Shown here: positions 24,156-31,729 of the stretch, one piece after another | How the letters are laid out: each line of letters starts with the position of its first letter | How positions within the stretch are numbered: position 1 is the stretch's first letter | Source of the DNA: an uncultured Campylobacter sp. | Lineage (GTDB): Bacteria > Campylobacterota > Campylobacteria > Campylobacterales > Campylobacteraceae | Direction: 5' to 3' | DNA length: 32,925 nt | Assembly: GCF_905372745.1 (NCBI RefSeq) | Contig: NZ_CAJPQR010000025.1 | Coordinates: forward strand, 1 to 32,925 | The notes under the pieces: generated by a model | Told to the model about the DNA's origin: nothing | Database searches by the model: none | Seen by the model: the letters and a program-made list of their open reading frames with translations, nothing else | Made by a program: the position numbers and the translations under genes

Positions 24156-25274
24156 CTATAAAATTTCTAAAAATTGTTTAAAGATATATTTGCTCTCGCT
24201 CGGTCCGCCGCTAGCCTCGGGGTGATGCTGCACCGAAAATACCGGATAATCCTTGTATTTCACGCCTTCGATCGTGCCGTCGAAAAGATTTCTATGCGTG
24301 ATCTCGGCGACCTGTGAGATCTCCTCGGGAACGTTGTAGTTGTGGTTTTGCGCCGTTATCTCGACTGCTTTGGTTTGCAAATTTAAAACCGGGTGATTTG
24401 CGCCGTGCTGACCGAATTTTAGTTTGTACGTCTCAAAGCCAAATGCATTGCTAAGCAGCTGATGACCTAGGCAAATGCCAAAAATCGGCATCCTAGCCTC
24501 GATCAGCTTTTTTATCTGCGCGATCTCGTTTTTTAGGGCTTTGGGTTCGCCCGGGCCGTTTGAGAGAAACACGCCGTTTATCTCGCCTTTGTTAAATTTA
24601 GCGATGAGCTCGTCTGCTTGCACGTCGTGCGGGTAAATTTGCGTCTCAAGACCAGTTTCGCAAAGCTCGTTTAGGATGTTTCGCTTCACGCCGTAGTCGA
24701 TGACGGCGACCTTTTTTCCGTTTGCTTTTAGCGCGGAGTAGGCTTTGCTCGCGTGATCCCAAGCGCCATTTTCGTGAGCGTAAATTTGCTCGGTGCTTAC
24801 CTTTGCGACGTAGTTTATCTCTGAGATTCTAGGCGAGTTTTCTAGCAGTTTTTTTAGCTCTTTTTCGTCTGAAATTTCAGTCGAGATAACTGCGTGAAGC
24901 GCGCCGTTATCGCGTAGCATCTTGGTTAAAAATCTCGTGTCGATACCATAAATGCCAAATTTGCCTTGCTCTTTGAAAAACTCTTCCAAGCTTTTTTGCG
25001 AGCGGAAATTTGACGGCGTAGAGTTAAAATCCCTCATCAAAACGCCGCTAGCGTGAATTTTCGTGCTCTCCATATCGTCTTCGTTTACACCTACTATGCC
25101 GATTTCTGGCATCGTAAAGACGATAAACTGCCCCGCGTAGCTAGGATCGCTCATGATCTCTTGATAGCCGGTTAGGCTTGTATTAAAGACCATTTCGCCG
25201 CTAGCCGTACCGCTCGCGCCAAAGGCCTTCGCCTGCAAAAAAACGCCGTTTTCAAAGTAGATATAAGCTCTCAC
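24156..25274 (-). CDS. carA: Carbamoyl-phosphate synthase small (glutaminase) subunit
   Basis: The 372-residue protein has the CarA N-terminal domain (1-140, with FNTSLTGYQEIMSDPSYAGQ and GVNEDDMES) and a class I glutamine amidotransferase domain (about 185-365). In that domain the catalytic Cys lies in FGICLGHQLL (near 265) and the His-Glu pair in VQHHPEASGG (near 350). SNGPGEPKAL forms the oxyanion loop. It hydrolyses glutamine and sends ammonia to CarB for carbamoyl phosphate, used in arginine and pyrimidine synthesis. The start is GTG (giving VRAYIYFE), overlapping the DUF507 stop by four bases (GTGA). carB is not in the window. All catalytic residues are present. Confidence 0.97.
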   Translation of the reverse strand: MRAYIYFENGVFLQAKAFGASGTASGEMVFNTSLTGYQEIMSDPSYAGQFIVFTMPEIGIVGVNEDDMESTKIHASGVLMRDFNSTPSNFRSQKSLEEFFKEQGKFGIYGIDTRFLTKMLRDNGALHAVISTEISDEKELKKLLENSPRISEINYVAKVSTEQIYAHENGAWDHASKAYSALKANGKKVAVIDYGVKRNILNELCETGLETQIYPHDVQADELIAKFNKGEINGVFLSNGPGEPKALKNEIAQIKKLIEARMPIFGICLGHQLLSNAFGFETYKLKFGQHGANHPVLNLQTKAVEITAQNHNYNVPEEISQVAEITHRNLFDGTIEGVKYKDYPVFSVQHHPEASGGPSESKYIFKQFLEIL

Positions 25275-25822
25275 AGCATGCCTCGTTTTCTTAGCTCGTC
25301 CTCGTAGAGCCGCTCAAATACGATGTCGTACTCCTCGGTGCCGGGGATCAGCTTGCGCTTGTAGCCGTCGATCTTATCGATAACTACGTCTTGTAAAATT
25401 TCATACGTTTTTAGGTACTCTTCGATTGAGCCATAGATGATATTTTTGATACGATTTTCGGAGACCGAGTAGTCGATGAGTCCCTTTTTCCAAGCGTTTT
25501 GTAGCACGAGATGAGCGACGTTGCTAAAGCGATCTTCGTAAGAAAGGATGACGCCGTACTCTTTGGCCAGCTTTTTTTTCACGAGCCAAAACATATTTTT
25601 TCTATCGACTTGCATGCTCTCCATATCGTCTTCGTTTTGAGCTAGTACCTCGTTTACGCGCTCTTCAAGCGCTTTTTCTTTTTGTAAATCGTCATCTAAA
25701 ATTTCTTTCGCGCATGCCGCTACCGGCTCCACTCCGCGCGTTAAATTTACGAATCCGGACTTTAATAAATCAATAGCGATTTTGTGCGCGATGTAGGGTG
25801 TGTGTGGGAGTTTTATACGCAT
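25271..25822 (-). CDS. DUF507 family protein
   Basis: The 183-residue, highly charged, mostly helical protein has no membrane segment. It begins MRIKLPHTPYIAHKIAIDLL, with the central FWLVKKKLAKEYGVILSYEDRFSNVAH (about 78-105) and the C-terminal ERLYEDELRKRGML, all typical of DUF507, found in epsilonproteobacteria and some thermophiles. The function is unknown. It is the first gene of a pair with carA, and their frames overlap by four bases, a partnership also present in C. jejuni (Cj1495c-Cj1494c). The ATG has AGAGAGG upstream. A 13-base palindrome ACCAAAATTTGGT lies 30-42 bases before the start (25852-25864). Confidence 0.88.
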   Translation of the reverse strand: MRIKLPHTPYIAHKIAIDLLKSGFVNLTRGVEPVAACAKEILDDDLQKEKALEERVNEVLAQNEDDMESMQVDRKNMFWLVKKKLAKEYGVILSYEDRFSNVAHLVLQNAWKKGLIDYSVSENRIKNIIYGSIEEYLKTYEILQDVVIDKIDGYKRKLIPGTEEYDIVFERLYEDELRKRGML

Positions 25823-26005
25823 TTTTACCTCTCTTTTTGGGCTTGATTTTAACCAAAATTTGGTAAGAAATACCTAAAATCTCACGGAGTTTTTGTTTTG
25901 GCGGGCGTTTGTTTTTAGTAAAACTTAAATCCAAATTTGACGCGCGGATAAAAGCAATTTTGACGTTTTTAAGACTGGATATTAGTTAAATTTAGGCTTT
26001 AGCGT

Positions 26006-26040
26006 TAAATTTGACCGCAGTAAATTTTAGGTCAAATTTA
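26006..26040. repeat. Inverted repeat with AAATTTGACC arms
   Basis: Perfect 11-base arms TAAATTTGACC and GGTCAAATTTA flank a 13-base spacer in the gap between motE and DUF507, next to the motE hairpin. The rest of the gap (25823-26081) is AT-rich and has no ORF I can support. It should contain the DUF507-carA promoter. Confidence 0.5.
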
Positions 26041-26055
26041 GACGCGAACTAAGAT

Positions 26056-26083
26056 AAATTTAGAGCACCTCGGCTCTAAATTT
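26056..26083 (-). terminator. Terminator hairpin at the motE stop codon
   Basis: Perfect 11-base arms AAATTTAGAGC and GCTCTAAATTT flank a 6-base loop. Two bases of the motE-like TAA stop (26082-26084) belong to the upstream arm. The 3' arm gives a short U-run on the - strand. It ends the purA operon. Confidence 0.6.
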
Positions 26084-26711
26084 ACAAATTTAGCAGATTT
26101 CCAGCCGGGCCGTCTGGCGAGGTCGGAGAGACCTCTTGCGTTACGTTTTTTTCAGCCTTTATAAACGGCGGCCCTTGCTTGATTAAAAGCGTGATCTCAG
26201 ACGCCGCGGTAGGCTCCATTTTAGCCATTATCGCAGAGATTTTTTTAGGGCTTAGCGAGTACATGATGCTAGCCGCGTCCGCCCTATCCATCGCGCTTAA
26301 CACGTCGGCGGCGGCTTGATCTTTCATCTTGCCGTAGGTTTCGCCGACCTTGTCGCTAGTCATCGTTTTTAGCTCTTTTAGGATTTCGTCGTTTTTCTTT
26401 ATCAGCTGCTCGGTCTGCTTTTTTTCCTCTTGCGCGCGGGCTAGAGTCGCATTTATCTCGGCCTCTTTGACGGCTAGTTTGGCGTTTCGCTCCTCAAAAA
26501 GCGCCGCCGAACTCGCTCTAAAAGCCTCCAAAGCCTGCCTTGCTTCGTCTATTTTAGCAAGCTCTCTTTTTAGCTCGTCTTTTCTGGTTTCAAAGATCGA
26601 AACACAGTCCACCGGGATCTTAAAGCCGCTTTGCGCCGGGCTTTGAACATTTGCGCCGTTTGCGCCCCAAACGCATAAATTTAAAGTTATTAAAATCAAA
26701 AATTTTTTCAA
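26082..26711 (-). CDS. MotE-like flagellar motor chaperone (MgtE-N domain)
   Basis: The 209-residue protein has a signal peptide (1-18, LILITLNLCVWGANG). A long coiled coil (about 45-135) is rich in Glu, Lys and Ala, and an MgtE N-terminal-like helical domain (about 136-185) contains ADVLSAMDRADAASIMYSLSPKKISAIMAKM. The Pro-rich tail is probably disordered. Related MotE/PDP proteins are periplasmic chaperones of the flagellar stator protein MotC or MotB, and the C. jejuni homologue Cj1496c is a periplasmic protein. It follows the FliJ-like gene with a 4-base overlap. Function in this genus is inferred from the domain and its partner gene. Confidence 0.8.
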   Translation of the reverse strand: MKKFLILITLNLCVWGANGANVQSPAQSGFKIPVDCVSIFETRKDELKRELAKIDEARQALEAFRASSAALFEERNAKLAVKEAEINATLARAQEEKKQTEQLIKKNDEILKELKTMTSDKVGETYGKMKDQAAADVLSAMDRADAASIMYSLSPKKISAIMAKMEPTAASEITLLIKQGPPFIKAEKNVTQEVSPTSPDGPAGNLLNL

Positions 26712-27136
26712 GCCTTCGCCTCTTTTTGCCTTGTAAAATTCATCGTCGCAAACTCGTCCAGAGCCGCCGCTTCGGCCTTTTTTATCTTTTCTATTTGCGC
26801 GCTAAAGTCCTGCGTTTGCAGGTATTTCATCTTCTCGTACTCTAGATTGGCCGCCTTGTACTGCCGCTCGAGGTGTGCGATGTTTTTTTTCATTAGTTCG
26901 AGCCGCTCGGTTAGCAGATTCTTTTCTCGCCGCATCGCGCCCAGAAGCTCGAGCGATCCGCGCAGATCGATCGCAGAGCCGCTTGAAGGCATTTCAAATT
27001 TTGAAATTTGCTCTGTAGCCTGCGCTATGAAGCCCTCTATCATCGCCGCTTCGTTTCTGGTTCTTGCTAAATTTAGCTCGATTTTGTCTAAATTTCGCTT
27101 TTTTATATTTACGATTTGCGTAAATTTGCTTTTCAT
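26708..27136 (-). CDS. FliJ-like flagellar export chaperone
   Basis: The 142-residue, almost fully alpha-helical coiled-coil protein begins MKSKFTQIVNIKKRNLDKIELNLA and has no signal peptide. Length and helix pattern fit FliJ, the stalk of the flagellar type III export ATPase complex that helps deliver substrate-chaperone pairs. FliJ sequences diverge strongly, so the call rests on size, N-terminal pattern, the following MotE-like gene and synteny with Cj1497c. It begins one base after the purA stop and overlaps the next gene by four bases. Confidence 0.72.
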   Translation of the reverse strand: MKSKFTQIVNIKKRNLDKIELNLARTRNEAAMIEGFIAQATEQISKFEMPSSGSAIDLRGSLELLGAMRREKNLLTERLELMKKNIAHLERQYKAANLEYEKMKYLQTQDFSAQIEKIKKAEAAALDEFATMNFTRQKEAKA

Positions 27137-27137
27137 C

Positions 27138-28388
27138 TTAGCGGACTATCGTGTCTTCGCGCTCCGGGCTAGTAGATACTATGCCGACTTTTACGCCCGT
27201 GATCTCCTCGATGCGTTTGATAAAGGCCTTTGCATTTGCGGGAAGATCGTCAAATTTACGCGCCCCTTCTACCTTATCCCAGCCCTCAAGCTCCTCGTAG
27301 ACCGGCTTTACGCCCTCCAAATCGCTTGGGAAATACTCGATTATCTTGCCGTTTTTCTCATAGGCTTTGCAAATTTTTACCTTTTTAAAGCCGTCTAAAA
27401 CGTCAAGCTTCATCAACGCAAATTTATCCACGCCGTCAAGCCTCGCCGCATATCTCACGCCGACTGCATCAAACCAGCCCGTACGGCGCGGTCTGCCAGT
27501 CGTTGCGCCGTATTCGCGTCCGATATCGCGTATCTTTTCGCCGTCCTCGCCCATATCCTCGGTCGGGAAGGCGCCGTTGCCAACGCGCGTGGTGTAGGCT
27601 TTGATGATACCGATCACCTCGCCGACGTTTTTATGGCTTAGTCCGATACCGCTGCAGCTGCCTGCGGTTACGGTGTTTGAGCTAGTTACGAAAGGATACG
27701 TGCCGTGATCGATGTCTAGCAGCGTGCCCTGCGCTCCTTCGAGTAAAATTTTCTTATCCGCGTCTATAGCTTCCCAAACCATGTGCGTGGTATCTACTAT
27801 AAATTTACCCAGCGCCGCCTCGTAACTCTTTAGCTCGCCCAAAAGCTCCTCGCGAGCAGGCGCTTTGACGCCTAAAACGTCTAAAAACGCTTTATTTGCC
27901 GCAAAATCGGCCAAGATCGCATCGCAAAGCTTTTCGGGATTTTTTAGCTCTCCTACGCGGTGTCCGCTACGGCTGATCTTGTCGCTATACGCAGGCCCTA
28001 TGCCCTTGCCTGTCGTGCCGATAGCGTGTGCGCCTTTGGCCTTTTCTTTGGCTTGGTCGATTTGAGCGTGATAAGGCAAATTTAAATGCGCCTTGTCGCT
28101 GATAAACAGCCGCCCCGATACGTCTCCAAACTGCTTTAGCTCTTCGATTATCTCGGCCGGGCAGAGCACGACGCCGTTGCCGATGATGTTGATTATATTT
28201 TTATGAAGTATGCCTGATGGAACCTGATGCAGCGCGATTTTCTTGCCCTCTACGACGATCGTGTGACCCGCGTTGTGCCCGCCTTGACACCTGCACACCA
28301 TATCGTAGCCGCCGCTTAGCAGATCTACGATCTTGCCCTTGCCTTCGTCTCCCCACTGCACGCCCACTATCACGTCAGCCTTGCTCAT
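27138..28388 (-). CDS. purA: Adenylosuccinate synthetase
   Basis: The 416-residue enzyme joins IMP and aspartate with GTP, the first step from IMP to AMP. Motifs are the P-loop variant VQWGDEGKGKIVD (residues 10-22, with catalytic Asp), CQGGHNAGHT (catalytic His near 41), GTTGKGIGPAYSDK (near 124) and the aspartate-binding loop VGNGAFPTE, then TTGRPRRTGWFD. It is complete. Its ATG overlaps the HisZ-like stop by four bases, and a FliJ-like gene starts one base after its stop. No purine riboswitch is present, because the gene lies inside an operon. Confidence 0.98.
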   Translation of the reverse strand: MSKADVIVGVQWGDEGKGKIVDLLSGGYDMVCRCQGGHNAGHTIVVEGKKIALHQVPSGILHKNIINIIGNGVVLCPAEIIEELKQFGDVSGRLFISDKAHLNLPYHAQIDQAKEKAKGAHAIGTTGKGIGPAYSDKISRSGHRVGELKNPEKLCDAILADFAANKAFLDVLGVKAPAREELLGELKSYEAALGKFIVDTTHMVWEAIDADKKILLEGAQGTLLDIDHGTYPFVTSSNTVTAGSCSGIGLSHKNVGEVIGIIKAYTTRVGNGAFPTEDMGEDGEKIRDIGREYGATTGRPRRTGWFDAVGVRYAARLDGVDKFALMKLDVLDGFKKVKICKAYEKNGKIIEYFPSDLEGVKPVYEELEGWDKVEGARKFDDLPANAKAFIKRIEEITGVKVGIVSTSPEREDTIVR

Positions 28389-29254
28389 ACTCTCTCCTTT
28401 TGATCTAAATTTTCGATTAACGCGTCGGTATATACGCCAAATCCGCTGCTTTTGATGCCTTCTATCTCGTAGTTGCCGCCGCCGCTTAATACGGCATTGC
28501 CGCCTAAAAATCTAAAAAACAGCTTGTCATAATACCGCATCTTTGAATAATATAACGGAACAATTCTTAAATTTTCATATTTTACCGCTTGGGCTAGCTC
28601 TTTTATCTCAAGCAACGCGGTTTTTATCTCGTTCGGTACTATCGGCAAAATCTCGTCGATGCCCTCGACCGTATTTACGAAGGCTAGCCTTTTTAGCCAC
28701 TCCTCGTTTTGATTTAGGATTTTTTCGATCTCGCCGTGCTCAAATATCGAAATAGGCAAATTTAAGAGCCTGCACACGATCTGCGGGATCGCGATGTGGC
28801 TGATTTGCAGCACGGGCGCTAGGTCAAACGACGCAAAAAGCTCCTTTGCGATCTTGACGCTAGTAGCCAGATCGCTCTCACCGATTAGCTCGGCGCCGAT
28901 TTGATAAATTTCGACGCTCGGATACTTAAAAACCGGCTGGATATAAAACCAGCGTTTAGGCTCGGTGTCTTTTAGGCGTCTAAGCACGATACGCACGACG
29001 TCCACGGTGCTATCGGCGCGCAGGCTGATTTGGTGATTTTCGTGATCGCTAAAGCGCACTAGAGCCGTGGGCTGCACGCTTAGGTGCTGATGATACGAGA
29101 AAAAGGGCGTCACGATCTCGTGAAATCCGTTTTTTTCCAAAATTTCGCTCGCCGCGCGCTCGATCTTTCTTTTTAGTTTCGCGCTTTGTCCGAAATACAG
29201 CCTCGTGCCGCTCGGTATCTCGTGCTCATAGACGTTAGCGTCAAATTCGCTCAC
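28385..29254 (-). CDS. hisZ: HisZ-like ATP phosphoribosyltransferase regulatory subunit
   Basis: The gene gives 289 residues from GTG 29254, which has AAAGGAG four bases before it. The longer frame to 29353 lies inside the preceding sensor gene and lacks such a site. It is a class II aminoacyl-tRNA synthetase-like catalytic fold without the anticodon-binding domain: HEIPSGTRLYFGQSAKLKRKI, motif 2-like RWFYIQPVFKYPSVEIYQIGAEL and motif 3-like LSGGGNYEIEG. HisRS proper would read GGGRYD, so tRNA charging is unlikely. HisZ partners short-form HisG in histidine synthesis, and hisZ-purA pairs are common in proteobacteria. Campylobacter HisG is, from memory, the long autonomous form, so the partner here is uncertain. 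The start overlaps the sensor gene by 14 bases. Confidence 0.8.
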   Translation of the reverse strand: MSEFDANVYEHEIPSGTRLYFGQSAKLKRKIERAASEILEKNGFHEIVTPFFSYHQHLSVQPTALVRFSDHENHQISLRADSTVDVVRIVLRRLKDTEPKRWFYIQPVFKYPSVEIYQIGAELIGESDLATSVKIAKELFASFDLAPVLQISHIAIPQIVCRLLNLPISIFEHGEIEKILNQNEEWLKRLAFVNTVEGIDEILPIVPNEIKTALLEIKELAQAVKYENLRIVPLYYSKMRYYDKLFFRFLGGNAVLSGGGNYEIEGIKSSGFGVYTDALIENLDQKERV

Positions 29255-31490
29255 TCTTGCTCCTTTGCTTTTGATTCGTTTCGGTCGCTCCAGGCTCTCT
29301 CCACGGTAGCTCGTGAAACGCCGCGACGAAATACGCGGGCTTGCCGCCCTCAAAAATCGTAACTATACTAAGCCGCTCTAGATAAATTTCGCCGTTTTTG
29401 CGCTTGTTATAAACCTCGCCGCTATAAAAGCCGTTTTTTAGCAGGCTTTGCCACATATTTTCGTAAAATTTAGCGTCGTGTACGCCCGATTTTAATAAAT
29501 TCGACGGCTTGCCGACGACCTCGCTCTTCTCGTATCCGGATACTTTGCAAAAAGCGTCGTTTACGCCGGCAAAAGTTCCGTCTAGCAAGACCGTAGCCAC
29601 GCCCTCGCTAGAGTTTGCCAAAAGGCGCAAAATCGCCTCGCCGCGCAAGCCTTGTCCGCTTGATAAACTAGACGCCGCGCCTTGTAGCGAGATTAGATTT
29701 CGCGATAAATCGCATTCGATAAAATATCCGATCGCCTCGTCGATATTTTTGCCGTCTTGCGAGATAAATTTGACGAAAATATCGCACTTTACGCTCTCTA
29801 AATTTTTCCTCATCAACCTGCAAGGCTGCAAGCTCTCAAACTCCTTTTTGCGCAAATTTGCGCCGTAGAGTCTAAATTTGATATTAAATTCGTTTAAAAA
29901 TTTATCCAAATCATCCGGATGAATGATGTTTTTAAAGTCAAAATCCGCGGCAAGCATCTCTGCTGGCCTATAGCCCAAAACGCGCTTGATGCTATGCGAG
30001 ACGCCCGATACAGCGCCTACTAGCCCGCCTTTCCACGCGACGCTAAATGCCGGCGAATGCTCGCTCATCAAATCTTCCTTCGCCGCGTTTTTCTTTAAAG
30101 CGTCGCTTTGCGTAACGTCTTCTATCACGCAAAAGCCGATCTTTTCGCCGCCGCTAAGCTCGTAGTTTTGTTTGCGGATGCGTATTTGTCTAGTTTGGCC
30201 GTCCGCCGCGATACGGCTCGTTTCGTAAATTTGCGCGCCGTCTTCTTGCAAAATTTTGATTTGAGCCAAATCTGGCGCGTTTAGCAGGGTTAAATTTTTG
30301 CCCTTTATCTCCTCCGCGCTAAGTCCGTAAAATTCGCACGCCTTCGCGCTAGCCTCTAGTATCTCGCCGCTTTTTGCGTCGATTAAAAGCAAGATAAAAG
30401 GCCCTTTTTCAAACAAAAATCCAAACTTACTCGAGTATCTCTCAAGAGCCGCCTTGCTCGCCTCGCGCTCGTCAAAAAGGCTCTTTACGTCACTTGCTAT
30501 CTGCTCAAAATCATCTATATCGCCGAATTTTAAATACCCGCTTATCTCCTCGCCGCGTCTTGCTTTTTTCGTTAAATTTTTGATGACGTAGATGGGCTTT
30601 ACGACGTTTTGTTTCATAAATTTAGCGTAAAATAGCGTAAAGAGCGAACCCGCGCCCAAAAATACGCCGCAAACTAGCAGAAAAATTAAATTTTCGCGCA
30701 CGAGTTTGTTTAAGGGATAATAAGACACGGCCGCAACGCCTTCGTTAGGCACTTTTGCCGCGAGATAGATGTCTTTTTGCGGCGAATTTAGCGCAAATTT
30801 TATCCCTCCGCCAATGTAATCGGCAGGCGCGCCGTATACGTCAAATATCTTTTTACGCTCCAAAACCAGCTCCGTATCGCCGTGAAAAAGTATCTCGCCG
30901 TCGTCTGAGACGACAAATGATTTCGCGCCGCCAAAGCCGCGATTGTTGGTTAATTCATCATAAATGAAAGAATAATTTATCAGTACTGCTAAAATCTCTC
31001 CGCTACTCATCTTTATCGCGGTAAATCTCGATGCGGAGTCGCTTTTATCAAGGGCGAATTTAGAGCGCAGAGTCTCGCCCGCTTCCGCGTCCGCCCAAGG
31101 CTTAGATGCGAAAAAACCTCTATATTTCGCGCCTAGTTTCTCATCGGTCGTAAATTTTATCTCGCCGTTTTTATCGGCTATAAAAAACGCGACGTATTCC
31201 GTGCTATTATTTAAAGAAAATTCAAATACCGTCTTAACGTCGGCGGCATTTGCGGCGAGGTATTTTTCTATCAGCCTTAGCTCCGAATCGGCAGCCGCGA
31301 AACGCTCGGACAAAAAGTTGCTAAAATAAGCGTTCTGGGCGTAAATTTCGCCTTTTACGTCTTCAAATTTCAAATTTACGCCAAAGCCGGCCACGCAGAT
31401 TAATGCGGCGATAACGATAAAATTTACCATATATATCTTGCTTAAAACGGCGTAAGAAAGGGCATTTTTATCGAGATTAGACTTAGCCAA
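29241..31490 (-). CDS. Cache-HAMP-triple-PAS membrane sensor without output domain
   Basis: The 749-residue protein starts at TTG 31490 with AAGG about 10 bases upstream. The first in-frame ATG is 20 codons on. It has a membrane helix (about 20-38), an extracytoplasmic Cache-like ligand domain (40-270, with VAFFIADKNGEIKFTTDEKLG), a second helix (about 272-296), HAMP (297-345) and three PAS domains (about 350-465, 475-600 and 622-735). The last PAS includes GTFAGVNDAFCKVSGYEKSEVVG. The chain ends 18 residues after the third PAS (SERI, stop). No kinase, GGDEF, EAL or chemoreceptor domain is present in any frame nearby. It lies first in the hisZ-purA-fliJ-motE unit, overlapping hisZ by 14 bases. 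I recall no such gene at this place in C. jejuni. The domains are clear, but the function is unknown. Confidence 0.85.
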   Translation of the reverse strand: MAKSNLDKNALSYAVLSKIYMVNFIVIAALICVAGFGVNLKFEDVKGEIYAQNAYFSNFLSERFAAADSELRLIEKYLAANAADVKTVFEFSLNNSTEYVAFFIADKNGEIKFTTDEKLGAKYRGFFASKPWADAEAGETLRSKFALDKSDSASRFTAIKMSSGEILAVLINYSFIYDELTNNRGFGGAKSFVVSDDGEILFHGDTELVLERKKIFDVYGAPADYIGGGIKFALNSPQKDIYLAAKVPNEGVAAVSYYPLNKLVRENLIFLLVCGVFLGAGSLFTLFYAKFMKQNVVKPIYVIKNLTKKARRGEEISGYLKFGDIDDFEQIASDVKSLFDEREASKAALERYSSKFGFLFEKGPFILLLIDAKSGEILEASAKACEFYGLSAEEIKGKNLTLLNAPDLAQIKILQEDGAQIYETSRIAADGQTRQIRIRKQNYELSGGEKIGFCVIEDVTQSDALKKNAAKEDLMSEHSPAFSVAWKGGLVGAVSGVSHSIKRVLGYRPAEMLAADFDFKNIIHPDDLDKFLNEFNIKFRLYGANLRKKEFESLQPCRLMRKNLESVKCDIFVKFISQDGKNIDEAIGYFIECDLSRNLISLQGAASSLSSGQGLRGEAILRLLANSSEGVATVLLDGTFAGVNDAFCKVSGYEKSEVVGKPSNLLKSGVHDAKFYENMWQSLLKNGFYSGEVYNKRKNGEIYLERLSIVTIFEGGKPAYFVAAFHELPWREPGATETNQKQRSKSERI

Positions 31491-31526
31491 AAGAAAAACC
31501 TTAAATTAATTTTACATAAACGGCTT

Positions 31527-31532
31527 ATTGTA
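31527..31532 (-). promoter_or_regulatory. Candidate -10 box before the PAS-sensor operon
   Basis: TACAAT on the - strand lies 37 bases before the TTG start and 40 bases after the tRNA-Sec end, with AT-rich sequence upstream and no clear -35. It may be the promoter of the sensor-hisZ-purA-fliJ-motE unit. Readthrough from the tRNA gene is the alternative. Confidence 0.3.
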
Positions 31533-31572
31533 GCTGAATTTTGCTTGTTTTAAGATAATAAACGTAGAAGTT

Positions 31573-31670
31573 TGGCGAGAGGATGAGAGAATCGAACTCC
31601 CCGCGAAGCGGTCAACCGCCCCGCCATCGGATTTGAAGTCCGCGGACGCCACCAGATCGCCTTATCCTCC
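31573..31670 (-). tRNA. selC: tRNA-Sec (anticodon UCA)
   Basis: The - strand folds as a selenocysteine tRNA. The anticodon loop is CTTCAAA on a GGA/TCC stem. A long variable arm is formed by GCGGGGCGG and CCGCTTCGC around TTGA. The T arm is GGGAG-TTCGATT-CTCTC, and CCA is encoded (31573-31575). The acceptor strands GGAGGAT and ATCCTCT pair fully. An eighth pair, standard in tRNA-Sec, would be C31671 against C, so the 5' end is 31670 or 31671. Its presence implies SelA/SelB and UGA-encoded selenoproteins, in Campylobacter typically the formate dehydrogenase large subunit. No selenoprotein gene is in this window. Confidence 0.93.
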
Positions 31671-31692
31671 GCATTTTTAGATGACGATGGCG

Positions 31693-31698
31693 ATTATA
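31693..31698 (-). promoter_or_regulatory. Candidate promoter of tRNA-Sec
   Basis: A perfect TATAAT on the - strand lies 22 bases upstream of the tRNA 5' end, preceded by TTTGGC and AT-rich sequence. The spacing gives a leader of about 15 bases, reasonable for a processed tRNA. Confidence 0.5.
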
Positions 31699-31729
31699 GC
31701 CAAATTTATATAAATTTTAGTTTGATTTT

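Noticed and set aside
27138..29254. Purine or histidine riboswitch/attenuator before hisZ-purA
   Set aside because: The genes are joined by overlaps to the sensor gene upstream, leaving no leader that could hold an aptamer.
29241..29330. Simple frameshift hiding an output domain in the PAS sensor
   Set aside because: The two other frames after the third PAS lead into the HisZ start or to a quick stop. No GGDEF, EAL or kinase sequence is encoded downstream.
29255..29353. 33-residue N-terminal extension of HisZ
   Set aside because: It lies within the third-PAS coding region of the sensor in another frame. GTG 29254 has AAAGGAG just upstream and begins where the conserved fold begins.
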